DNA from: Bathymodiolus brooksi
Lineage: Eukaryota; Mollusca; Bivalvia; Mytilida; Modiolidae
Reading direction: 5' to 3'
Assembly (NCBI GenBank): GCA_963680875.1
Contig: OY804580.1
Span: 95,509,353 to 95,573,352 of the forward strand
Length of the DNA stretch: 64,000 nt
Shown here: positions 37,625 through 48,600 of the stretch, piece by piece
Layout of the letters: every line of letters starts with the position of its first letter
Position numbering within the stretch: position 1 is the first letter of the stretch
Notes under the pieces: generated by a model
What the model was told of the DNA's origin: nothing
Databases searched by the model: none
The model's input: the letters and a program-made list of their open reading frames with translations, nothing else
Translations under genes and position numbers: made by a program

Positions 37625-40600
37625 TTTGATTTAGGACTTCTGATTACCTGTTTGATATCTTTATATTGTAGTGTCTGTCGTTTGATTTATGACTTCTAAT
37701 TACCCGTTTGATATCTTTATATTGTAGTGTCTGTCGTTTGATTTAGGACTTCTGATTACCTGTTTGGTATCTTTATATTGTAGTGTCTGTCGTTTGATTT
37801 AGGACTTCTGATTACCCGTTTGGTATCTTTATATTGCAGTGTCTGTCGTTTGATTTAGGACTTCTGATTACCTGTTTGGTATCTTTATATTGTAGTGTCT
37901 GTCGTTTGATTTAGGACTTCTGATTACCCGTTTGGTATCTTTATATTGTAGTGTCTGTCGTTTGATTTAGGACTTCTGATTACCCGTTTGGTATCTTTAT
38001 ATTGTAGTGTCTGTCGTTTGATTTAGGACTTCTGATTACCTGTTTGATATCTTCACATTGTAGTGTCTGTCGTTTGATTTAGGACTTCTGATTACCTGTT
38101 TGGTATCTTTATATTGTAGTGTCTGTCGTTTGATTTAGGACTTCTGATTACCTGTTTGATATCTTCACATTGTAGTGTCTGTCGTTTGATTTAGGACTTC
38201 TGATTACCTGTTTGATATCTTTATATTGTAGTGTCTGTCGTTTGATTTAGGACTTCTGGTTACCCGTTTGATATCTTTATATTGTAGTGTCTGTCATTTG
38301 ATTTAGTACTTCTGATTACCCGTTTGATATCTTTATATTGTAGTGTCTGTCATTTGATTTAGTACTTCTGATTACCCGTTTGATATCTTTATATTGTAGT
38401 GTCTGTCGTTTGATTGAGGACTTCTGATTACCCGTTTGATATCTTCACATTGTAGTGTCTGTCGTTTGATTTAGGACTTCTGATTACCTGTTTGATATCT
38501 TTACATTGTAGTGTCTGTCGTTTGATTTAGGACTTCTGATTACCCGTTTGATATCTTCACATTGTAGTGTCTGTCGTTTGATTTAGGACTTCTGATTACC
38601 CGTTTGATATCTTTATATTGTAGTGTCTGTCGTTTGATTTAGGACTTCTGATTACCTGTTTGATAACTTTATATTGTAGTGTCTGTCGTTTGATTTAGTA
38701 CTTCTGCTTACCCGTTTGATATCTTTATGGTGTAATGTCTGTCGTTTGATTTAGGACTTCTGATTACCCGTTTGATATCTTCACATTGTAGTGTCTGTCG
38801 TTTGATTTAGGACTTCTGATTACCTGTTTGATATCTTTATATTGTAGTGTCTGTCGTTTGATTTAGTACTTCTGATTACCCGTTTGATATCTTTATATTG
38901 TAGTGTCTGTCGTTTGATTCAGGACTTCTGATTACCTGTTTGATATCTTTATATTGTAGTGTCTGTCGTTTGATTTAGTATTTCTGATTACCCGTTTGAT
39001 ATCTTTATATTGTAGTGTCTGTCGTTTGATTTAGGACTTCTGATTACCTGTTTGATATCTTTATATTGTAGTGTCTGTCGTTTGATTTAGTACTTCTGAT
39101 TACCCGATTGATATCTTTATATTGTAGTGTCTGTCGTTTGATTTAGGACTTCTGATTACCCGTTTGATATCTTTATATTGTAGTGTCTGTCGTTTGATTT
39201 AGGACTTCTGATTACCTGTTTGATATCTTTATATTGTAGTGTCTGTCGTTTGATTTAGGACTTCTGATTACCTGTTTGATATCTTTATATTGTAGTGTCT
39301 GTCGTTTGATTTAGGACTTCTGATTACCTGTTTGATATCTTTATATTGTAGTGTCTGTCGTTTGATTTAGTATTTCTGATTACCCGTTTGATATCTTTAT
39401 ATTGTAGTGTCTGTCGTTTGATTTAGGACTTCTGATTACCTGTTTGATATCTTCACATTGTAGTGTCTGTGGTTTGATTTAGGACTTCTGATTACCTGTT
39501 TGATATCTTAATATTGTAGTGTCTGTCGTTTGATTTAGGACTTCTGATTACCTGTTTGATATCTTCACATTGTAGTGTCTGTCGTTTGATTTAGGACTTC
39601 TGATTACCTGTTTGATATCTTTATATTGTAGTGTCTGTCATTTGATTTAGTACTTCTGATTACCCGTTTGATATCTTTATATTGTAGTGTCTGTCGTTTG
39701 ATTTAGGACTTCTGATTACCCGTTTGATATCTTCACATTGTAGTGTCTGTCGTTTGATTTAGGACTTCTGATTACCTGTTTGATATCTTTATATTGTAGT
39801 GTCTGTCGTTTGATTTAGTACTTCTGATTACCCGTTTGATATCTTTATATTGTAGTGTCTGTCGTTTGATTTAGGACTTCTGATTACCTGTTTGATATCT
39901 TTATATTGTAGTGTCTGTCGTTTGATTTAGGACTTCTGATTACCTGTTTGATATCTTCACATTGTAGTGTCTGTCGTTTGATTTAGGACTTCTAATTACC
40001 CGTTTGATATCTTTATATTGTAGTGTCTGTTGTTTGATTTATGACTTCTGATTACCTGTTTGATATCTTTATATTGTAGTGTCTGTCGTTTGATTTAGGA
40101 CTTCTGATTACCTGTTTGATATCTTCACATTGTAGTGTCTGTCGTTTGATTTAGGACTTCTGATTACCCGTTTGATATCTTTATATTGTAGTGTCTGTCG
40201 TTTGATTTAGGACTTCTGATTACCCGTTTGATATCTTTATATTGTAGTGTCTGTCGTTTGATTTAGGACTTCTGATTACCCGTTTGGTATCTTTGCATTG
40301 TAGTGTCTGTCGTTTGATTTAGGACTTCTAATTACCCGTTTGATATCTTTATATTGTAGTGTCTGTCGTTTGATTTAGGACTTCTGATTACCTGTTTGAT
40401 ATCTTCACATTGTAGTGTCTGTCGTTTGATTTAGGACTTCTAATTACCCGTTTGGTATCTTTGCATTGTAGTGTCTGTCGTTTGATTTAGGACTTCTGAT
40501 TACCTGTTTGATATCTTTATATTGTAGTGGCTGTCGTTTGATTTAGGACTTCTGATTACCTGTTTGATATCTTCACATTGTAGTGTCTGTCGTTTGATTT

Positions 40601-43600
40601 AGGACTTCTAATTACCTGTTTGATATCTTTATATTGTAGTGTCTGTCGTTTGACTTAGGACTTCTAATTACCCGTTTGATATCTTTATATTGTAGTGTCT
40701 GTCGTTTGATTTAGTACTTCTAATTACCCGTTTGATATCTTTATATTGTAGTGTCTGTCGTTTGATTTAGGACTTCTAATTACCTGTTTGATATCTTTAT
40801 ATTGTAGTGTCTGTCGTTTGAATTAGGACTTCTGATTACCCGTTTGATATCTTTATATTGTAGTGTCTGTCGTTTGATTTAGGACTTCTAATTACCCGTT
40901 TGATATCTTTATATTGTAGTGTCTGTCGTTTGATTTAGGATTTCTGATTACCTGTTTGATATCTTTATATTGTAGTGTCTGTCGTTTGATTTAGGACTTC
41001 TGATTACCCGTTTGATATCTTTATATTGTAGTGTCTGTCGTTTGATTTAGGACTTCTGATTACCCGTTTGATATCTTTATATTGTAGTGTCTGTCGTTTG
41101 ATTTAGGACTTCTGATTACCTGTTTGATATCTTCACATTGTAGTGTCTGTCGTTTGATTTAGGACTTCTGATTACCTGTTTGGTATCTTTATATTGTAGT
41201 GTCTGTCGTTTGATTTAGGACTTCTGATTACCTGTTTGATATCTTCACATTGTAGTGTCTGTCGTTTGATTTAGGACTTCTGATTACCTGTTTGATATCT
41301 TTATATTGTAGTGTCTGTCGTTTGATTTAGGACTTCTGGTTACCCGTTTGATATCTTTATATTGTAGTGTCTGTCGTTTGATTTAGGACTTCTGATTACC
41401 CGTTTGATATCTTTATATTGTAGTGTCTGTCGTTTGATTTAGGACTTCTGATTACCCGTTTGATATCTTCACATTGTAGTGTCTGTCGTTTGATTTAGTA
41501 CCTCTAATTACCCGTTTGATATCTTTATATTGTAGTGTCTGTCGTTTGATTTAGTACTTCTGATTACCCGTTTGATATCTTTATATTGTAGTGTCTGTCA
41601 TTTGATTTAGGACTTCTGATTACCCGTTTGATATCTTCACATTGTAGTGTCTGTCGTTTGATTTAGGACTTCTGATTACCCGTTTGATATCTTTATATTG
41701 TAGTGTCTGTCGTTTGATTGAGGACTTCTGATTACCCGTTTGATATCTTCACATTGTAGTGTCTGTCGTTTGATTTAGGACTTCTGATTACCTGTTTGAT
41801 ATCTTTACATTGTAGTGTCTGTCGTTTGATTTAGGACTTCTGATTACCCGTTTGATATCTTCACATTGTAGTGTCTGTCGTTTGATTTAGGACTTCTGAT
41901 TACCCGTTTGATATCTTTATATTGTAGTGTCTGTCGTTTGATTTAGGACTTCTGATTACCTGTTTGATAACTTTATATTGTAGTGTCTGTCGTTTGATTT
42001 AGTACTTCTGCTTACCCGTTTGATATCTTTATGGTGTAGTGTCTGTCGTTTGATTTAGGACTTCTGATTACCCGTTTGATATCTTCACATTGTAGTGTCT
42101 GTCGTTTGATTTAGGACTTCTGATTACCTGTTTGATATCTTTATATTGTAGTGTCTGTCGTTTGATTTAGTACTTCTGATTACCCGTTTGATATCTTTAT
42201 ATTGTAGTGTCTGTCGTTTGATTTAGGACTTCTGATTACCTGTTTGATATCTTTATATTGTAGTGTCTGTCGTTTGATTTAGTATTTCTGATTACCCGTT
42301 TGATATCTTTATATTGTAGTGTCTGTCGTTTGATTTAGGACTTCTGATTACCTGTTTGATATCTTTATATTGTAGTGTCTGTCGTTTGATTTAGTACTTC
42401 TGATTACCCGTTTGATATCTTTATATTGTAGTGTCTGTCGTTTGATTTAGGACTTCTGATTACCCGTTTGATATCTTTATATTGTAGTGTCTGTCGTTTG
42501 ATTTAGGACTTCTGATTACCTGTTTGATATCTTTATATTGTAGTGTCTGTCGTTTGATTTAGGACTTCTGATTACCTGTTTGATATCTTTATATTGTAGT
42601 GTCTGTCGTTTGATTTAGGACTTCTGATTACCTGTTTGATATCTTTATATTGTAGTGTCTGTCGTTTGATTTAGTATTTCTGATTACCCGTTTGATATCT
42701 TTATATTGTAGTGTCTGTCGTTTGATTTAGGACTTCTGATTACCTGTTTGATATCTTCACATTGTAGTGTCTGTGGTTTGATTTAGGACTTCTGATTACC
42801 TGTTTGATATCTTAATATTGTAGTGTCTGTCGTTTGATTTAGGACTTCTGATTACCTGTTTGATATCTTCACATTGTAGTGTCTGTCGTTTGATTTAGGA
42901 CTTCTGATTACCCGTTTGATATCTTTATATTGTAGTGTCTGTCGTTTGATTTAGGACTTCTAATTACCTGTTTGATATCTTTATATTGTAGTGGCTGTCG
43001 TTTGATTTATGACTTCTGATTACCTGTTTGATATCTTTATATTGTAGTGGCTGTCGTTTGATTTAGGACTTCTGATTACCTGTTTGATATCTTTATATTG
43101 TAGTGTCTGTCGTTTGATTTAGTACTTCTGATTACCCGTTTGATATCTTTATATTGTAGTGTCTGTCGTTTGATTTAGGACTTCTGATTACCCGTTTGAT
43201 ATCTTTATATTGTAGTGTCTGTCGTTTGATTTAGGACTTCTGATTACCCGTTTGATATCTTTATATTGTAGTGTCTGTCGTTTGATTTAGGATTCTAATT
43301 ACCCGTTTGATATCTTCACATTGTAGTGTCTGTCGTTTGATTTAGGACTTCTGATTACCTGTTTGATATCTTTATATTGTAGTGTCTGTCGTTTGATTTT
43401 GTACTTCTAATTACCCGTTTGATATCTTTATATTGTAGTGTCTGTCGTTTGATTTAGGACTTCTAATTACCTGTTTGATATCTTCACATTGTAGTGTCTG
43501 TCGTTTGATTTAGTACTTCTGATTACCTGTTTGATATCTTCACATTGTAGTGTCTGTCGTTTGATTTAGGACTTCTGATTACCTGTTTGATATCTTTATA

Positions 43601-43654
43601 TTGTAGTGTCTGTCGTTTGATTTAGGACTTCTGATTACCCGTTTGGTATCTTTA
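37625..43654 (+). repeat. Mixed satellite segment between the two large duplications
   Basis: Patchwork of units seen elsewhere: 35-monomer-family marks at 38.2-38.7 kb and again at 41.3-42.0 kb (GTTACCCG, GATTGAGG, GATAACTTTAT near 38663 and 41966), the copy of 14.3-15.85 kb at about 39.5-41.05 kb, and GATTTTGTACTTC and GTGGCTG units at 42.98-43.4 kb that match the 27-monomer family. One single-base loss (GGATTCTAATT, 43291) is private to this stretch. Confidence 0.72.
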
Positions 43655-45473
43655 TATTGTAGTGTCTGTCGTTTGATTTAGGACTTCTGATTACCCGTTT
43701 GGTATCTTTGCATTGTAGTGTCTGTCGTTTGATTTAGTACTTCTGATTACCCGTTTGGTATCTTTATATTGTAGTGTCTGTCGTTTGATTTAGTACTTCT
43801 GATTACCCGTTTGATATCTTCACATTGTAGTGTCTGTCGTTTGATTTAGGACTTCTAATTACCCGTTTGGTATCTTTGCATTGTAGTGTCTGTCGTTTGA
43901 TTTAGGACTTCTGATTACCCGTTTGATATCTTTGCATTGTAGTGTCTGTCGTTTGATTTAGGACTTCTGATTACCTGTTTGATATCTTCACATTGTAGTG
44001 TCTGTCGTTTGATTTAGGACTTCTGATTAACCGTTTGGTATCTTTGCATTGTAGTGTCTGTCGTTTGATTTAGGACTTCTGATTACCCGTTTGATATCTT
44101 TATATTGTAGTGTCTGTCGTTTGATTTAGGACTTCTGATTACCCGTTTGATATCTTCACATTGTAGTGTCTGTCGTTTGATTTAGTACTTCTGATTACCA
44201 GTTTGATATCTTCACATTGTAGTGTCTGTCGTTTGAATTAGGACTTCTGATTACCCGTTTGGTATCTTTGCATTGTAGTGTCTGTCGTTTGATTTAGGAC
44301 TTCTGATTACCCGTTTGGTATCTTTGCATTGTAGTGTCTGTCGTTTGATTTAGGACTTCTGATTACCCGTTTGATATCTTTATATTGTAGTGTCTGTCGT
44401 TTGATTTAGGACTTCTGATTACCCGTTTGGTATCTTTGCATTGTAGTGTCTGTCGTTTGATTTAGGACTTCTGATTACCCGTTTGATATCTTTATATTGT
44501 AGTGTCTGTCGTTTGATTTAGGACTTCTAATTACCCGTTTGATATCTTTATATTGTAGTGTCTGTCGTTTGATTTAGGACTTCTGATTACCCGTTTGATA
44601 TCTTCACATTGTAGTGTCTGTCGTTTGATTTAGGACTTCTGATTACCCGTTTGATATCTTTATATTGTAGTGTCTGTCGTTTGATTTAGTACTTCTAATT
44701 ACCCGTTTGATATCTTCACATTTTAGTGTCTGTCGTTTGATTTAGGACTTCTGATTACCCGTTTGATCTCTTCACATTGTAGTGTCTGTCGTTTGATTTA
44801 GTACTTCTGATTACCCGTTTGATATCTTCACATTGTAGTGTCTGTCCTTTGACTTAGGACTTCTGATTACCTGTTTGATATCTTTATATTGTAGTGTCTG
44901 TCGTTTGATTTAGTACTTCTGATTACCCGTTTGATATCTTCACATTGTAGTGTCTGTCGTTTGATTTAGGACTTCTGATTACCCGTTTGATATCTTTATA
45001 TTGTAGTGTCTGTCGTTTGATTTAGTACTTCTGATTACCCGTTTGATATCTTCACATTGTAGTGTCTGTCGTTTGATTTAGGACTTCTGATTACCCGTTT
45101 GATATCTTTATATTGTAGTGTCTGTCGTTTGATTTAGGACTTCTGATTACCCGTTTGATATCTTCACATTGTAGTGTCTGTCGTTTGATTTAGGACTTCT
45201 GATTACCCGTTTGATATCTTTATATTGTAGTGTCTGTCGTTTGATTTAGTACTTCTAATTACCCGTTTGATATCTTCACATTGTAGTGTCTGTCGTTTGA
45301 TTTAGGACTTCTGATTACCCGTTTGATCTCTTCACATTGTAGTGTCTGTCGTTTGATTTAGTACTTCTGATTACCCGTTTGATATCTTCACATTGTAGTG
45401 TCTGTCGTTTGATTTAGGACTTCTGATTACCTGTTTGATATCTTTATATTGTAGTGTCTGTCGATTTGCGCAT

Positions 45474-45494
45474 AGTGGTGTCCAACACACCACT
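45474..45494. repeat. Perfect 8-bp inverted repeat in the spacer
   Basis: AGTGGTGT at 45474-45481 and ACACCACT at 45487-45494 flank CCAAC. It lies 10 bases inside the left break of the array and is the only strong hairpin I saw in or near the spacer. Confidence 0.75.
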
Positions 45495-45535
45495 GTTTGT
45501 GTTTTTGTGCTTGTTTGTGCTCCTCTTCTTTACGT

Positions 45536-45671
45536 CATTGTATTGCCTGTCGTTTGTCTCGTTTGTCCTCCTCTTCTTTAGTCATTTCCATTGCCTGTCG
45601 ATTGTCTTGTTTGTCCTCTTCTTCTTTAGGTCATTGTATTGTCTGTCGTTTTTCCTCCTCTTCTTTAGATC
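45536..45671 (+). repeat. Three degenerate 39-49-bp units related to the monomer head
   Basis: Units begin at 45536, 45583 and 45632 and are 47, 49 and 39 bases long. Each starts with a form of CATTGTATTGCCTGTCG, which matches the canonical CATTGTAGTGTCTGTCG at most positions, and then continues with a pyrimidine-rich tail (TTTGTCCTCCTCTTCTTTAG) quite unlike the canonical remainder. An earlier TCCTCTTCTTTACG at 45521-45534 belongs to a fourth, more decayed unit. Confidence 0.85.
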
Positions 45672-48600
45672 ATTGTAGTGTCTGTCGTTTGATTTAGGAC
45701 TTCTGATTACCCGTTTGATATCTTTATATTGTAGTGTCTGTCGTTTGATTTAGGACTTCTGATTACCCGTTTGGTATCTTTGCATTGTAGTGTCTGTCGT
45801 TTGATTTAGGACTTCTAATTACCCGTTTGATATCTTTATATTGTAGTGTCTGTCGTTTGATTTAGGACTTCTGATTACCTGTTTGATATCTTCACATTGT
45901 AGTGTCTGTCGTTTGATTTAGTACTTCTAATTACCCGTTTGATATCTTCACATTTTAGTGTCTGTCGTTTGATTTAGGACTTCTGATTACCCGTTTGATC
46001 TCTTCACATTGTAGTGTCTGTCGTTTGATTTAGTACTTCTGATTACCCGTTTGATATCTTCACATTGTAGTGTCTGTCGTTTGAATTAGGACTTCTGATT
46101 ACCTGTTTGATATCTTTATATTGTAGTGTCTGTCGTTTGATTTAGGACTTCTGATTACCCGTTTGGTATCTTTATATTGTAGTGTCTGTCGTTTGATTTA
46201 GGACTTCTGATTACCCGTTTGGTATCTTTGCATTGTAGTGTCTGTCGTTTGATTTAGTACTTCTGATTACCCGTTTGGTATCTTTATATTGTAGTGTCTG
46301 TCGTTTGATTTAGTACTTCTGATTACCCGTTTGATATCTTCACATTGTAGTGTCTGTCGTTTGATTTAGGACTTCTAATTACCCGTTTGGTATCTTTGCA
46401 TTGTAGTGTCTGTCGTTTGATTTAGGACTTCTGATTACCCGTTTGATATCTTTGCATTGTAGTGTCTGTCGTTTGATTTAGGACTTCTGATTACCTGTTT
46501 GATATCTTCACATTGTAGTGTCTGTCGTTTGATTTAGGACTTCTGATTAACCGTTTGGTATCTTTGCATTGTAGTGTCTGTCGTTTGATTTAGGACTTCT
46601 GATTACCCGTTTGATATCTTTATATTGTAGTGTCTGTCGTTTGATTTAGGACTTCTGATTACCCGTTTGATATCTTCACATTGTAGTGTCTGTCGTTTGA
46701 TTTAGTACTTCTGATTACCCGTTTGATATCTTCACATTGTAGTGTCTGTCGTTTGAATTAGGACTTCTGATTACCCGTTTGGTATCTTTGCATTGTAGTG
46801 TCTGTCGTTTGATTTAGGACTTCTGATTACCCGTTTGGTATCTTTGCATTGTAGTGTCTGTCGTTTGATTTAGGACTTCTGATTACCCGTTTGATATCTT
46901 TATATTGTAGTGTCTGTCGTTTGATTTAGGACTTCTGATTACCCGTTTGGTATCTTTGCATTGTAGTGTCTGTCGTTTGATTTAGGACTTCTGATTACCC
47001 GTTTGATATCTTTATATTGTAGTGTCTGTCGTTTGATTTAGGACTTCTAATTACCCGTTTGATATCTTTATATTGTAGTGTCTGTCGTTTGATTTAGGAC
47101 TTCTGATTACCCGTTTGATATCTTCACATTGTAGTGTCTGTCGTTTGATTTAGGACTTCTGATTACCCGTTTGATATCTTTATATTGTAGTGTCTGTCGT
47201 TTGATTTAGTACTTCTAATTACCCGTTTGATATCTTCACATTTTAGTGTCTGTCGTTTGATTTAGGACTTCTGATTACCCGTTTGATCTCTTCACATTGT
47301 AGTGTCTGTCGTTTGTTTTAGTACTTCTGATTACCCGTTTGATATCTTCACATTGTAGTGTCTGTCGTTTGATTTAGGACTTCTGATTACCTGTTTGATA
47401 TCTTTATATTGTAGTGTCTGTCGTTTGATTTAGTACTTCTGATTACCCGTTTGATATCTTCACATTGTAGTGTCTGTCGTTTGATTTAGGACTTCTGATT
47501 ACCCGTTTGATATCTTTATATTGTAGTGTCTGTCGTTTGATTTAGTACTTCTGATTACCCGTTTGATATCTTCACATTGTAGTGTCTGTCGTTTGATTTA
47601 GGACTTCTGATTACCCGTTTGATATCTTTATATTGTAGTGTCTGTCGTTTGATTTAGGACTTCTGATTACCCGTTTGATATCTTCACATTGTAGTGTCTG
47701 TCGTTTGATTTAGGACTTCTGATTACCCGTTTGATATCTTTATATTGTAGTGTCTGTCGTTTGATTTAGTACTTCTAATTACCCGTTTGATATCTTCACA
47801 TTGTAGTGTCTGTCGTTTGATTTAGGACTTCTGATTACCCGTTTGATCTCTTCACATTGTAGTGTCTGTCGTTTGATTTAGTACTTCTGATTACCCGTTT
47901 GATATCTTCACATTGTAGTGTCTGTCGTTTGATTTAGGACTTCTGATTACCTGTTTGATATCTTTATATTGTAGTGTCTGTCGTTTGGTTTAGTACTTCT
48001 GATTACCCGTTTGATATCTTCACATTGTAGTGTCTGTCGTTTGATTTAGGACTTCTGATTACCCGTTTGATATCTTTATATTGTAGTGTCTGTCGTTTGA
48101 TTTAGTACTTCTGATTACCCGTTTGATATCTTCACATTGTAGTGTCTATCGTTTGATTTAGGACTTCTGATTACCCGTTTGATATCTTTATATTGTAGTG
48201 TCTGTCGTTTGATTTAGGACTTCTGATTACCCGTTTGATATCTTTATATTGTAGTGTCTGTCGTTTGATTTAGGACTTCTGATTACCCGTTTGGTATCTT
48301 TGCATTGTAGTGTCTGTCGTTTGATTTAGGACTTCTAATTACCCGTTTGATATCTTTATATTGTAGTGTCTGTCGTTTGATTTAGGACTTCTGATTACCT
48401 GTTTGATATCTTCACATTGTAGTGTCTGTCGTTTGATTTAGTACTTCTAATTACCCGTTTGATATCTTCACATTTTAGTGTCTGTCGTTTGATTTAGGAC
48501 TTCTGATTACCCGTTTGATCTCTTCACATTGTAGTGTCTGTCGTTTGATTTAGTACTTCTGATTACCCGTTTGATATCTTCACATTGTAGTGTCTGTCGT

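Larger units (their letters stand above)
1997..45463 (+). repeat. 56-bp satellite array, left block (776 units plus 16 bp)
   Basis: Head-to-tail repeat, starting at ATTGTAGTGTCTGTCG and ending at the TTTAT, TTCAC or TTTGC that precedes the next ATTG. The first unit (1997-2052) is already close to consensus, so the edge is abrupt. Phase slips by only five bases over 43 kb: losses at about 5060, 5975, 9258, 10063 and 43293. The commonest unit has roughly 27 T, 11 G, 10 A and 8 C on the plus strand, a strong T-over-A skew. It contains TAG, TAA or TGA in such positions that, because 56 is not a multiple of three, every frame on both strands is closed. Most units hold GATATC (an EcoRV site). All units have the same orientation. 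I do not recognise this satellite. It could be pericentromeric, centromeric, subtelomeric or interstitial; the sequence does not decide. Confidence 0.99.
45464..45671 (+). repeat. Non-canonical spacer, exactly four monomer lengths with its flanking partial
   Basis: The array breaks after ATTGTAGTGTCTGTCG at 45463 and resumes at ATTGTAGTG at 45672. From the last canonical unit start (45448) to the next (45672) is 224 bases, exactly 4 x 56, so phase is unchanged. The spacer is rich in T and C and has an inverted repeat near its left end. An open frame of 74 codons crosses it, but its product is just a hydrophobic echo of the repeats (runs of L, F, C and S), with no start context or relative that I know, so I do not call it a gene. 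The three related blocks at 47984, 54704 and 57224 carry ordinary monomers here, each beginning with a TTTGGTTTAGT variant. Confidence 0.95.

Noticed and set aside
45454..45697. Two plus-strand open frames of 66-74 codons across the spacer
   Set aside because: The products are hydrophobic repeats that simply mirror the T/C-rich DNA repeats; the frames stop as soon as canonical monomers return.
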